Source: an uncultured Lachnospiraceae bacterium (GTDB lineage Bacteria; Bacillota; Clostridia; Lachnospirales; Lachnospiraceae). Taken from it: 64,000 nt of DNA. Position numbers and translations under genes: made by a program. Under the pieces are notes generated by a model. The model was not told where the DNA came from. It searched no databases and saw only the letters and a program-made list of their open reading frames with translations. Each line of letters begins with the position of its first letter. Position 1 is the stretch's first letter. The DNA is taken from NCBI GenBank assembly GCA_947628955.1, contig CANRBX010000002.1:60422-124421 (forward strand), written 5' to 3'. This document shows positions 1 through 8,105 of this stretch, one piece after another.

Positions 1-168
1 CATCCTGGCACTGTCATAAACCCTGCAGCCTTCTTTTCTGCCGTTCAAAAGCTCCGGATTTACCAGAGATCCGGCGTACAGGATCACATCCGCCTCTGCA
101 AGCAGCCTGCTCCCGCGCACCGTGATCAGATCGGCGGCCCCGCTTCCGGCACCCACAAAATGAATCAT
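1..168 (-). CDS. cbiF: Cobalt-precorrin-4 C11-methyltransferase CbiF/CobM, N-terminal part only
   Basis: The first 56 codons of a gene that runs off the left edge. The protein begins MIHFVGAGSG and continues through a DLITVRG segment and an LYAGSLV segment, which is the usual start of the SAM-dependent tetrapyrrole methylase that acts at C11 of the corrin ring. The start is the ATG at 168. An AAAGGGGG ribosome site lies seven bases upstream, while a GGAGG directly abuts the ATG and is too close to serve. It is the last gene in view of the minus-strand cobalamin cluster, 52 bp after the iron-sulfur flavoprotein. The family assignment rests on the N-terminus only, because the catalytic C-terminal half is outside the window. 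Confidence 0.88.
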   Translation of the reverse strand, partial: MIHFVGAGSGAADLITVRGSRLLAEADVILYAGSLVNPELLNGRKEGCRVYDSARM

Positions 169-220
169 CCTCCTGCCCCCTTTGAAAGAAATACATCCTG
201 ATTATCGCTGCGCTCGGCGT

Positions 221-838
221 TCAGCGGATAAAGTTCGTGCCGACTCTCGGTTCCTTCCCGGGCAGCCCGAATTTCTCCTTCCCAAGGGCGATGCTTTTCA
301 TAAGGAACACCATATTCTCCGCCAGGGTTCTCATGATCTGAAGTCCTTCCCCGTCCTGTGCCGCCTCTCCCGGCGCCGCCCCGTGAATGCTGTTCCAGTA
401 CTGGCTGGAGGCAACCGGCATGCCGGAGATTGTAAAATATTTGTTCAGCTCGTCGAACGTCGCAGACAGGCCGCCGCGCCGCGCCGTGACGACGCATGCG
501 CCCACCTTCATCGTCTTGTCAAAGTGTGTGCTGTAAAACAGACGGTCTGCAAACGCGACCAGCGTCGCATTCGCCGATCCATAGTACACCGGGCTCGCCA
601 GAACCAGGGCATCCGCCTCCTCGAACTTCGGAGCCGTCTCATTCACAAGATCATCAAACACACACTTTCCGGTTCCTGCGCAGGAACCGCAGGCAACACA
701 GCCCCGGATATTCTTGTTTCCCACCTGTACGACCTCTGCCTCAATCTCATGCTTTTCAAACACTCTGACCATCTCGCCGATCGCGACCGCAGTGTTGCCC
801 TTCGCTCTCGGGCTTCCGTTGATTAATAATACCTTCAT
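221..838 (-). CDS. Flavodoxin-fold NAD(P)H-dependent FMN reductase / iron-sulfur flavoprotein
   Basis: A 205-residue flavodoxin-like protein. The N-terminus MKVLLINGSPR is the FMN phosphate loop, and the ASPVYYGS segment near residue 81 is the second flavin-binding loop. Cysteines at residues 47, 50, 53 and 59 form a compact CX2CX2CX5C motif like the 4Fe-4S motif of Isf-type iron-sulfur flavoproteins. GGAGG sits eight bases before the ATG. It lies between the membrane protein at 963-1622 and cbiF in the same orientation, so a role as an electron donor in corrin synthesis, for example a cobalt reductase, is possible. That role is inference from position. A general NADPH-dependent quinone or nitro reductase is the alternative. 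Confidence 0.8.
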   Translation of the reverse strand: MKVLLINGSPRAKGNTAVAIGEMVRVFEKHEIEAEVVQVGNKNIRGCVACGSCAGTGKCVFDDLVNETAPKFEEADALVLASPVYYGSANATLVAFADRLFYSTHFDKTMKVGACVVTARRGGLSATFDELNKYFTISGMPVASSQYWNSIHGAAPGEAAQDGEGLQIMRTLAENMVFLMKSIALGKEKFGLPGKEPRVGTNFIR

Positions 839-873
839 GTTGCATTCCTCCTGTTTTTTCTTCTAAAATTATC

Positions 874-930
874 CCATGATGCCAGGATTGTGGAAGTGCG
901 AAGCACGGAACAACCCGTATGGCATCATTT
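874..930. repeat. Short copy (A) of an inverted-terminus intergenic element
   Basis: About 55 bp bounded by ATGATGCCAGGATTGTGG on the left and CCGTATGGCATCAT on the right, which are imperfect inverted repeats of each other. The ends match the copies at 7943-8046 and 46718-46857. This copy lacks the hairpin-rich centre. It sits just upstream of the flavoprotein gene, between it and the preceding minus-strand gene. Confidence 0.7.
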
Positions 931-962
931 GAGCCTAACATCATCTCGTACGAGTTATCTTC

Positions 963-1622
963 TCACTGACGGTTATAGTAGTCCAGTCCGTCCTCCGGCT
1001 CAAAATAAGTGCGGATATAGCCTTTGCCGGAGAGGATCACAAATTCATTCGTGTCCTCCAGATAATAGACGTCGTCGCCGTCCTCCTTCTCCAGCTTGTG
1101 CAGTGCGTCCGGCGACGCGATCACACGGTTGGCTCCCTCCACATATGACTCTTCATCCTCATATCCCATCTCACGTCCGTGGCGTTCGAAGTGATCCTTC
1201 AGCTGCTCTTCGGAGCGGAATCTGTAGACCGTCTCCTGGCCGGCTTCCTGCCTGACCTGCGTCTGCTCAGCCGTCTGGCGGCTGTCCTGCCGGGACGGCG
1301 AAAGGCCCGCCGAACCCCCATACAGGACTGCTATCACACAGATGATGATGGCCAGGCCGGCCGGCAGCTTTCTCTTCCGGAGGCTCTTATACAGATCTTC
1401 CGGCGAAGAGGCTCCGCTCTCTCTCCTGTTCTGTCCGCCTGAAGTTCTCTTACCGTTTGCCTTATTGCCGCTGCCTGCCTTATTGCTGACGCCTGCCTTA
1501 TTACCGCCGGCTGCCTTATTGCTGACGCCTGCCTTATTACTGCCGGCTGCTTTATTGCTGACGCCTGCCTTATTGCTGACGCCTGCCTTATTGCTGACGC
1601 CTGCTTTATTGTTACCGCTCAT
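963..1622 (-). CDS. Membrane-anchored protein with N-terminal hexapeptide repeats and a possible BECR-fold (RNase-like) C-terminal domain
   Basis: A 219-residue protein of unrecognised function. Residues 5-58 are nine hexapeptide repeats of the NKAGVS type. Residues 60-86 are basic. Residues about 87-104 form one transmembrane helix. A Gln/Arg-rich linker (106-128) leads to a C-terminal domain (about 130-219) with the pattern HFxxHG, GY-x-EESYVEGA, and RTYFEPxxGLDYYNRQ. That pattern resembles barnase/EndoU/colicin/RelE-type (BECR) domains, a similarity I infer by eye. Positive-inside topology would put the repeats in the cytosol and the C-terminal domain outside. The start ATG at 1622 overlaps the end of the cobC-cbiD gene by 11 bp, so translation is probably coupled to cobalamin synthesis genes. 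Confidence 0.55.
   Translation of the reverse strand: MSGNNKAGVSNKAGVSNKAGVSNKAAGSNKAGVSNKAAGGNKAGVSNKAGSGNKANGKRTSGGQNRRESGASSPEDLYKSLRKRKLPAGLAIIICVIAVLYGGSAGLSPSRQDSRQTAEQTQVRQEAGQETVYRFRSEEQLKDHFERHGREMGYEDEESYVEGANRVIASPDALHKLEKEDGDDVYYLEDTNEFVILSGKGYIRTYFEPEDGLDYYNRQ
1449..1610 (-). repeat. 18-bp tandem repeat, nine in-frame units
   Basis: Nine 18-bp units encode N-K-A followed by GVS, AGS, AGG, GSG or NGK. The unit pattern alternates, and three consecutive GVS units at the 5' end are nearly identical in DNA, which points to recent slippage or unequal crossing-over. All units are multiples of three, so the reading frame is kept. Confidence 0.9.
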
Positions 1623-3597
1623 TCTCCTGTCTGTTCCTCCACTCTGCAATTTCCTCTATCATCTCTTCTGCCCCGTCCGACTCGCCGAGATATCCGAACT
1701 GGCTGGAATACAGAACTACTTCCGTCCGGATTCTCCCCTCGCAGTGCTTCTGCAGATGAAACTTAATCCTTTGGACGATCTCATCCACCGTAATATCCAG
1801 GATTCCGGCTTCCCGGAGGATGCCGACCGACTCTTCCGTCGTGTTCGCGGCAAGCAGCCGCAGAACAAGTGTGAGCATTTCCGAGGAACTGCCGCTATCC
1901 TGCCACAGTTCCGGCTGGCTTTCTTCATCCCGCAGCCATGGCCGGCCGTCTCTGTCACACAGACCTGGCTGGCTGTCCGCACTCTGCCGAAGCTGCTTTC
2001 CCTGCCGGGAGGCCGCGGCGCGCAGCGCCTGCGCCGCGATCAGCTCTGCCCGGCAGTCCGCCCGGGCAGAATGCGTATTCATGATCCCGCCGGACACTTT
2101 TATGAATTTGCCGATATGAGCGACAAACAGAATGCCGAAAAAGCCAAGCTCAGCGGCCATCTCGACGGTCTCTCCCACATAATTGCTGCACTTCATCGAA
2201 TGCTCTGCATCCAGCGCCCGTGAGAACTCTGTGCGGCGGATAAAGTCTTCGCCGTAGTTTCCCGGAGTGACCAGCAGGAAGCGCTCGCCGTCTGCGTATT
2301 TCTGCTGCATTTCCAGACGGATGCTGGCAAGAAGCGCTTCTTCGCTCATCGGGACAACGATCCCGCTCGTTCCGAGGATTGAAATGCCGCCCTCGATGCC
2401 AATATGCGGGTTAAAGGTCTTCTTCGCCGTCTCCGCCCCTCCGGGCACTGAGATGGTAATCCTGATCTTCCCGGGGTACCCATATGCCTCACAGGCCTCC
2501 GCTGCCTCCCGGGCGATCATTTCTCTCGGCACGCGGTTGATCGCCGCGGCCCCGACAGGCTGCTCCAACCCCGGCTTCGTCACACGCCCGACACCGGCTC
2601 CGCCTTCGATCAGGATCTGCGGATCGTTATGCTCTGCAGTCCCCTGACAGATATCCCCACACCGGCCTTCCTTCTGTTCCTGTATATGATCCTGTGGCTC
2701 ATGCACAAACTCGGCCCGGGCACAGATCAGAAGTCCGTCCGTCGCGTCCGGATCATCCCCGCCGTATTTGCGCACACCGCACTTGGCATAGGTACTGCAG
2801 ATATGCTGTCCCTGTACCGGCAGATGCAGTGTGATCCCCCCGGGCGTCAGCAGATCCACAGAATCGCAGGGTCTCCCGCTCAGCAGCATTTCCGATGCCG
2901 CCCTGGCGGCTGCCGCGGCGCAGCTTCCTGTCGTATAGCCGCACCTCAGCTTCCTGTTCTGCTTCATCACGTACTGGTCTTCTATCCCGACCGGCCCTGT
3001 ATCATGCAAAAGCGGCACAGGATTCTCTATACAGATCTCCTCCGGGCACTGCCTCATGACCAGATTTCCCTGATATCCCTGCGCATTTTCTGTCTGCCAG
3101 TCAAAATAATCCCTGTGAGGGCGGGAATAACGGTCCAGAATCGCCATGATCGTGCCGCCGTGCACAACAAATGCCGCAGAATCACGATTTTCTGCCAGGG
3201 CCTGACGGCAGCACGCCTCAAACGCCGCGCAGCATCTGAACGTAAATTCCGCCCTGCTCTCTCCGCCAGGAAACGCCATATTTCCCCCGCTGTCAATCCA
3301 CTTCTGGTATTCCTTATTTTCCTGAAGCTCCCGGTAATTTCTGTATTCAAAATCGCCAAATGCGCATTCCCTCAGACCGTCCGAGGTCTCCGACCGCAGT
3401 TCCGGGAACAGGATGCGCGCAGTCTGCACACAGCGCTTCAGCGGGCTCGCAAACACGCAGTCCGGCACCGGATAATACGCCCGCAGGAGGCGCAGCTTCT
3501 GCACCGCATCAGCCGTCAGCTCTTCATCCGTAGTGCCGACATACCGGTGCTCCAGATTTCCGGCCGTGCTGCCGTGCCGTATCAGATAGATCCGCAT
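1612..3597 (-). CDS. cbiD: Histidine phosphatase (CobC-like) fused to cobalt-precorrin-5B C1-methyltransferase CbiD
   Basis: A 661-residue fusion. Residues 1-200 are a histidine-phosphatase domain with the RHG signature (His8 is the phosphorylated residue), a second His at about 146 (VVHGGT) and the family's ECAFGDFE segment. It most resembles alpha-ribazole-5'-phosphate phosphatase CobC. Residues about 211-661 are CbiD, starting at LRCGYTTGSCAAAAARA, with VGRVTKPGL and the PGNYGED motif. CbiD methylates C1 and removes the acetaldehyde fragment during anaerobic corrin synthesis. The CbiD part contains a hydrophilic insertion near residues 531-568. The start is the ATG at 3597, and cbiC lies 28 bp upstream. 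The fusion joins an early ring-contraction step and a late nucleotide-loop step. Confidence 0.9.
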   Translation of the reverse strand: MRIYLIRHGSTAGNLEHRYVGTTDEELTADAVQKLRLLRAYYPVPDCVFASPLKRCVQTARILFPELRSETSDGLRECAFGDFEYRNYRELQENKEYQKWIDSGGNMAFPGGESRAEFTFRCCAAFEACCRQALAENRDSAAFVVHGGTIMAILDRYSRPHRDYFDWQTENAQGYQGNLVMRQCPEEICIENPVPLLHDTGPVGIEDQYVMKQNRKLRCGYTTGSCAAAAARAASEMLLSGRPCDSVDLLTPGGITLHLPVQGQHICSTYAKCGVRKYGGDDPDATDGLLICARAEFVHEPQDHIQEQKEGRCGDICQGTAEHNDPQILIEGGAGVGRVTKPGLEQPVGAAAINRVPREMIAREAAEACEAYGYPGKIRITISVPGGAETAKKTFNPHIGIEGGISILGTSGIVVPMSEEALLASIRLEMQQKYADGERFLLVTPGNYGEDFIRRTEFSRALDAEHSMKCSNYVGETVEMAAELGFFGILFVAHIGKFIKVSGGIMNTHSARADCRAELIAAQALRAAASRQGKQLRQSADSQPGLCDRDGRPWLRDEESQPELWQDSGSSSEMLTLVLRLLAANTTEESVGILREAGILDITVDEIVQRIKFHLQKHCEGRIRTEVVLYSSQFGYLGESDGAEEMIEEIAEWRNRQENER

Positions 3598-3625
3598 TCA
3601 GGCCTCTCCTTTCGTATGTCCGGGC

Positions 3626-4288
3626 TCACTGTCTTCTGCTCCCGTCAAGCTGATACAGCAGCGCATTGCAGATCGCCGCGGCAACATTGCTGCCGCCCTT
3701 GCGCCCGCGCGCGACAATGTAGGGCACGTCTGTCTGCATGATCAGCTCCTTCGACTGCACGACATTGACAAATCCCACCGGCACGCCTATGATCAGCTCC
3801 GGGCGGAAACTGCCCTCCCGGATCAGCTCATACAGGCGGATCAGCGCGGTCGGCGCATTTCCAACCGCGTAAATCAGGGGCCTGCCGAGACGGGCCGCCT
3901 TGTCCACACAGACAGAGGCTCTCGTCACGCCAAGGCGCTTCGCCTCCGACGCAACGTCCTCATCGCCGATAAAGCAGTGCGCCTCCCCGCCCGCCAGGGC
4001 AAGACTTTTTTTGTTGATTCCCGAGAGCGCCATGGTCGTGTCGGTCACGATCCAGGCTCCCCGCCTCAGAACCTCCAGCGCATGGGCAACCGCATGCTCT
4101 GAAAAACAGAGATTCTCGATATAGTCAAAATCCGCGGACGTATGGATCACGCGCCTGATTATCATGGCGCGGTCGTCGTCCGGAATCCGTCCCCCTGCTT
4201 CCTCCGTGATTATCTCAAAGCTGCGCCTCTCAATCTCCATCGGTCCGAGGCGCTCTACATCCGCCAGTGTAATTTTGGGATCGCTCAT
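3626..4288 (-). CDS. cbiC: Cobalt-precorrin-8 methylmutase CbiC
   Basis: A 220-residue enzyme that moves the methyl group from C11 to C12 to give cobyrinate. The catalytic histidine lies in RRVIHTSADFDY. The TDTTMALSGINK and PVGFVNVVQSKE segments are diagnostic of the CbiC/CobH family. I chose ATG 4288, which follows AAGGAG and begins MSDPKITLADVE. The open frame extends further upstream, but that part reads through an intercistronic hairpin and has no family similarity. It lies between cobQ and the cobC-cbiD fusion in the same operon. Confidence 0.95.
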   Translation of the reverse strand: MSDPKITLADVERLGPMEIERRSFEIITEEAGGRIPDDDRAMIIRRVIHTSADFDYIENLCFSEHAVAHALEVLRRGAWIVTDTTMALSGINKKSLALAGGEAHCFIGDEDVASEAKRLGVTRASVCVDKAARLGRPLIYAVGNAPTALIRLYELIREGSFRPELIIGVPVGFVNVVQSKELIMQTDVPYIVARGRKGGSNVAAAICNALLYQLDGSRRQ

Positions 4289-4317
4289 TTTCTTCTCCTT
4301 ATAAAATCTGCTGAAAT

Positions 4318-4356
4318 CCCGTGAACCGGTTTCTGTCCCGGAGACCGGTTCACGGG
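4318..4356. other. Perfect 13-bp inverted repeat in the cobQ-cbiC intercistronic gap
   Basis: CCCGTGAACCGGT at 4318-4330 is matched exactly by its reverse complement at 4344-4356 with a 13-base loop. No T tract follows on either strand, so it is unlikely to be a simple terminator. In the minus-strand operon mRNA it would form a stable hairpin about 30 bases before the cbiC start. An mRNA-stability or processing role is possible. The rest of 4289-4485 holds no gene that I can see. Confidence 0.7.
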
Positions 4357-4485
4357 GCAGGGACAGGAACTTCCCGCCGGCACTGTCTTCACCCGGCTTC
4401 CTGAACATCTTTATCCGTATGAGGATTTTTGACCTGTGCAATCGGGAAATCAGGCAGGCGATTTGATATAGTTATTTGCGGATCA

Positions 4486-5985
4486 CTATGCCAGAATCCG
4501 GTAAACCGCGTCCATGTCAAGATGCTCCCTCAGGCTGTCCGCCAGCAGATCATACTGTGTCTCTTTAAATGCGGCAAAATCAACCGCCATTCCCATCTCC
4601 TCTGTGATGCCCTTTCTCTGCGCCAGCGCGCGGATCACCCCGGCGGCAATCTGCCTGCTGTCAAATATCCCATGGATATAAGAGCCATAAACATTCTGTC
4701 CGCAGGCCCCTTCCCGGCTGCATTCTCCCGTGAGCATATTTCGTATCTCGGTCAGCGGCTTTGTATCCCCGTGCAGCGCCGTGCGGCCCATGTGGATTTC
4801 ATAACCTGCAACCGTCTGCCCGGAAAGCCCTGCCAGGAGTCCCTGCGGGCAGAGGATCTTTCCCTCTACGCGCGTGCGCTCCTTCTCAGCCTCGAACACG
4901 GTGTCTGTATCCAGAAGCTCCATCCCGCGGATCATTCCTCCCTCTTCAACCGCATCCGGGTCAGAGATCATCCTGCCAAGCATCTGATATCCGCCGCACA
5001 CGCCAAAAACAACGCTTCCGGATCCGTGGGCCTTCAATATCGCCGCCTCCAGTCCGTTCTGGCGCATCCAGAGAAGATCCCTCATCGTGTTCTTGGTGCC
5101 GGGTAGAAAGATCAGATCCGGTTTCCCGAGCTGGTGCGCCGCGGATACGTAGCGCAGCGACACTCCCTCGATTCCCTCAAACACGTTAAAGTCTGTAAAA
5201 TTTGATATGCGCGGCAGGCGGATGACAGCAAGATCGATCAGATCCACCTTCTGCGTCTCCTCCAGGCGCTCGCTCAGGCTGTCCTCATCCTCCAGCCTGA
5301 CAGAGAGGTACGGCGTCACCCCGATCACCGGAATGCCGGTCAGCTTCTCCAGCATCTCCACCCCGGGATCCAGGATCGTTTTGTCTCCCCGAAACTTGTT
5401 GATCACCAGCCCCCGGATCAGCCTCCGCTCCTCTTCGTCCAGAAGCGACACCGTGCCGTAGAGCTGCGCAAACACTCCGCCTCGATCGATATCCCCAACC
5501 AGAAGCACCGGAGCCCCGACCGTCTTCGCCAAACCCATATTGACAATGTCGTCCTGCTTCAGGTTGATCTCCGCAGGGCTTCCAGCGCCCTCGATCACAA
5601 TGATGTCATACGCCTCGTCCAGCTTATGGTATGCGCTCAGGACCTCCGGAATAAGGGACTTTTTCATCCGGAAATAATCGCGCGCACTCATATTTCCGCG
5701 CACTTCCCCGTTCACGATCACCTGGGAGCCCATATCATTTGTCGGCTTGAGCAGGATCGGGTTCATCGCCACGACCGGCTCCGTCCCCGCCGCCTCGGCC
5801 TGCATGACCTGGGCGCGTCCCATCTCGAGCCCTTCCCTGGTAATGAAAGAATTCAGCGCCATATTCTGAGATTTAAACGGGGCGACCCGGTACCCGTCCT
5901 GCCGGAAGATCCGGCACAGGCCGGCTGTGATCACACTTTTTCCGACATTGGACATCGTCCCCTGTATCATAATTACCTTTGCCAT
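4486..5985 (-). CDS. cobQ: Cobyric acid synthase (CobQ/CbiP)
   Basis: A 499-residue glutamine-dependent amidotransferase that amidates side chains b, d, e and g of adenosylcobyrinate diamide. The N-terminal ATP-dependent domain starts [17 protein letters not shown] (phosphate loop) and includes [11 protein letters not shown]. The C-terminal class I glutaminase-like domain carries the nucleophile Cys in [11 protein letters not shown] and a catalytic His in [10 protein letters not shown]. Length and motif order are normal for the family. It is followed by cbiC after about 200 bp and preceded by cobD, all in the same direction. Confidence 0.96.
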   Translation of the reverse strand: MAKVIMIQGTMSNVGKSVITAGLCRIFRQDGYRVAPFKSQNMALNSFITREGLEMGRAQVMQAEAAGTEPVVAMNPILLKPTNDMGSQVIVNGEVRGNMSARDYFRMKKSLIPEVLSAYHKLDEAYDIIVIEGAGSPAEINLKQDDIVNMGLAKTVGAPVLLVGDIDRGGVFAQLYGTVSLLDEEERRLIRGLVINKFRGDKTILDPGVEMLEKLTGIPVIGVTPYLSVRLEDEDSLSERLEETQKVDLIDLAVIRLPRISNFTDFNVFEGIEGVSLRYVSAAHQLGKPDLIFLPGTKNTMRDLLWMRQNGLEAAILKAHGSGSVVFGVCGGYQMLGRMISDPDAVEEGGMIRGMELLDTDTVFEAEKERTRVEGKILCPQGLLAGLSGQTVAGYEIHMGRTALHGDTKPLTEIRNMLTGECSREGACGQNVYGSYIHGIFDSRQIAAGVIRALAQRKGITEEMGMAVDFAAFKETQYDLLADSLREHLDMDAVYRILA

Positions 5986-6012
5986 CGTCTGCCTCTTCTC
6001 AAACTGGTCCCC

Positions 6013-6087
6013 TTCTATACTTTGCCGCTCCTTCTATGCGGTGCAGCTCCTTCTATGTGGTGCAGTTCTTCTATGCTGTGCAACTTC
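6013..6087. repeat. Imperfect 19-bp tandem repeat, four units
   Basis: Four units of 18-19 bp, each starting TTCTATG (first unit TTCTATA) and containing TGCAGCTCC or a variant. They fill the gap between cobQ and cobD. No coding potential is seen. Confidence 0.75.
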
Positions 6088-6124
6088 CGCGGCCTTAGCG
6101 TTCCTGCGCTGTCCGGCCGCTCCT

Positions 6125-7339
6125 TCAGGATACTTCCACGTTCTTCAGCTGCCCTCCCGCCTCGGCAAGCGCCTGCATCAGTGACGCATTCTCAGCCTCA
6201 CTCCGGATACAGATGCGGTAGAATCCTTTTCCAAGTCCCGGGAAATTGCTGCAGTCCCGGATCAGAAAGCCTTTTTTCAGGCAGAACTCCTTCAGGCCCT
6301 CCGGGCCGCGGAACATCAGAAAATTCGTGTTTGAAGGGAATACCCGGTACCCTGCATCCTGCATCCAGCGGGCCATCTGTTCCCGGTTTTTCTGATTTAT
6401 CTGCGCCGTCTCGGAAGCATAAGCGGTATCTGCCGCCGCGCATTCTGCGGCCGCCTGCGCCGGAACCGAGACATTCCAGGGCTGAAGCACCGTCCGCATT
6501 TTCTTCAGCAGAGCAGGATCGCCGCATATCCCATAGCCGAAGCGCAGCCCGGGCATCGCGTATATCTTGGTAAAGGAACGCATCACAAAAAGATGACGGT
6601 TCGCGGGGATCTCCCGTGCCCCCGTAAATGTCCGGCCCCGGTCCTGCGCGCTCAGGAAATCGCAGAAACTCTCATCCAGCACCAGCAGGATTTCCCGCTC
6701 TCTGCACCTGCTGACGATCTGCTCCAGAAGCCTGCCGCCGATCAGCTGCCCGGTAGGATTGTTCGGATTCCCAAGGATCACGCAGTCTGTCTCTTCGCCG
6801 ATCTCATTCACAAAGGATTCATCCAGCCGGTAGTCCAGCGCCTCCGGCAGATAAAAGTGCTGTACCGCACATCCGAACGCCCTCAGCGCCTGTTCATACT
6901 CGAAAAATGAGGGCACTGCCAGCAGCGCCCTGCGGGGCCTGTATGCGGCTGTGAGCGCAAACATCAGCTCCGCCGCCCCGTTTCCGCAGATGATCTGCTC
7001 CGGACAGATTTCGTCTGTCCTGCCGGTATCCGGGCCGGTGTCCGCCGCAGCCCCTGATCCTGCCGTCCTGCGCAGCGCCTGCTCCTGAGCGGACAGCCGG
7101 TTTTCCCTCCGGGCCAGCGCCGCGCGCAGCGTGCGGTAATCCGTGTCCGGATAGTGTTCCGACCATCTAACAGCCTGTTCCGCCGCCTGCCTCACGCTTT
7201 CCGGCATCCCCCGAAAGTTGATGTTCGCTGAAAAGTCCAGTATCCTGCCATATATTTCTTTCATGTCCTGCCCTGCCGTCCATCGTAAGTCCTGTCCGGC
7301 AAGACAGGAATAGATATCCCCGCCGTGTCTGTGAAGCAT
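6125..7339 (-). CDS. cobD: L-threonine-O-3-phosphate decarboxylase-like aminotransferase (CobD)
   Basis: A 404-residue PLP-dependent fold-type I enzyme. CobD makes (R)-1-amino-2-propanol O-2-phosphate, the linker of the cobalamin nucleotide loop. The start MLHRHGGDIYS is typical of CobD, as is the ILDFSANINFRGMP segment. NPNNPTGQL is the PLP-contact motif, LDESFCDF holds the Asp, and SFTKIYAMPGLRFGYG holds the lysine that forms the Schiff base. I chose ATG 7339, preceded at seven bases by AAGGGG, over an upstream extension that has no family similarity. Histidinol-phosphate aminotransferase is the nearest alternative, but the cobalamin context supports CobD. It is the first gene of the operon behind the promoter at 7414-7442. 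Confidence 0.88.
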   Translation of the reverse strand: MLHRHGGDIYSCLAGQDLRWTAGQDMKEIYGRILDFSANINFRGMPESVRQAAEQAVRWSEHYPDTDYRTLRAALARRENRLSAQEQALRRTAGSGAAADTGPDTGRTDEICPEQIICGNGAAELMFALTAAYRPRRALLAVPSFFEYEQALRAFGCAVQHFYLPEALDYRLDESFVNEIGEETDCVILGNPNNPTGQLIGGRLLEQIVSRCREREILLVLDESFCDFLSAQDRGRTFTGAREIPANRHLFVMRSFTKIYAMPGLRFGYGICGDPALLKKMRTVLQPWNVSVPAQAAAECAAADTAYASETAQINQKNREQMARWMQDAGYRVFPSNTNFLMFRGPEGLKEFCLKKGFLIRDCSNFPGLGKGFYRICIRSEAENASLMQALAEAGGQLKNVEVS

Positions 7340-7413
7340 CTTTGTTCCCCTTGAGATCCGTCCGCGGCATTCACTGTAAAAGTCTGTCACGTTTTCGGTT
7401 TTTCTATCTATCC

Positions 7414-7442
7414 ATAATAGCAGAAAAAGCCGTGTTTGCCAA
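7414..7442 (-). promoter_or_regulatory. Sigma-70-type promoter for the cobD operon
   Basis: On the minus strand, TTGGCA (7437-7442) and TATTAT (7414-7419) are separated by exactly 17 bp. The predicted transcript starts near 7407 and has a leader of about 70 bases. No cobalamin riboswitch fits in so short a leader, and no B12-box sequence is seen. Confidence 0.7.
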
Positions 7443-7445
7443 ATA

Positions 7446-7910
7446 TTATCTTGCGGACAGTGCATTCTTCTCCAGAATGCGCGCTACTGCCTCAAGCCCG
7501 GCCCTGTCCGTCTCCATGAAGCGCGCCTCCGCCGGGCTGTCAATGTCCAGTACGCCCGCTACCCGTCCATCCTGATGCAGGGGGATCACGATCTCGGACA
7601 GGGATGCCCCGTCGCAGGCGATGTGCCCCGGAAACTCGTGCACATTCCGGACGACGATCGTCTCATCTCGCTGTGCCGCCGTACCGCAGACTCCCTTTCC
7701 GAGCGCGATCTCGATGCAGGCCGGCTTCCCCTGAAACGGCCCGAGGATCAGCTGTTCTCCCTCCAGCAGATAGAATCCGGCCCAGTTGATCTGCGGCAAA
7801 GTCATGTACAGGAGGGCGGCGGCATTCGCCAGATTGGATATCCTGTGCGGGACGCCCTCGGTCAGCGCTTCCGTCTGCCTGGCCAGCAGTTTATAATCTT
7901 TCTCTGTCAT
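7446..7910 (-). CDS. msrC: Free methionine-(R)-sulfoxide reductase (GAF-domain, fRMsr/MsrC)
   Basis: A 154-residue single GAF-domain protein that reduces free methionine-R-sulfoxide in the cytosol. The motif order matches the family: NWAGFYLL, GPFQGKPACIEI, GKGVCGTA with the reactive cysteine, then HIACDGASLSEIVIPL with the resolving cysteine. I chose ATG 7910 (GGAGG nine bases upstream). A longer open frame starts inside the repeat element at 7943-8046 and is an artefact of that element. The cobD promoter overlaps the end of the gap just after this gene, so cobD can be transcribed separately. Confidence 0.92.
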   Translation of the reverse strand: MTEKDYKLLARQTEALTEGVPHRISNLANAAALLYMTLPQINWAGFYLLEGEQLILGPFQGKPACIEIALGKGVCGTAAQRDETIVVRNVHEFPGHIACDGASLSEIVIPLHQDGRVAGVLDIDSPAEARFMETDRAGLEAVARILEKNALSAR

Positions 7911-7942
7911 TCTTTTGATCCTCCATAATAATATTAGGGCCG

Positions 7943-8046
7943 AATAATGCCATACGGATTGTTCCGTGCTTCGCTGTCTACGCTCCGCTTCGGTCGGTGC
8001 TGGACGAGCGCCACTGGCGCTCAGCACCCCACAATCCTGGCATCAT
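7943..8046. repeat. Inverted-terminus intergenic element, copy B
   Basis: About 104 bp running from AATAATGCCATACGGATTG to CAATCCTGGCATCAT, whose ends are imperfect inverted repeats. The middle holds nested inverted repeats: GAGCGCC/GGCGCTC inside GGTGCTG/CAGCACC. It shares termini with copies A and C and its right half with copy C. It lies directly upstream of the methionine sulfoxide reductase gene. Confidence 0.75.
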
Positions 8047-8105
8047 AGATAATTTCCCTGTATATTATAAGCAGTCCGCCTGCGGGTTGCAAGCGGTTGG
8101 AGGAA

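Noticed and set aside
7340..7445. Adenosylcobalamin riboswitch before the cobD operon
   Set aside because: The leader from the clear promoter is only about 70 bases and shows none of the conserved riboswitch segments. The same holds for cobS.
7911..8027. N-terminal extension of the methionine sulfoxide reductase
   Set aside because: The extension is encoded by the inverted-terminus repeat element, has no similarity to the family, and the internal ATG has a good ribosome site.
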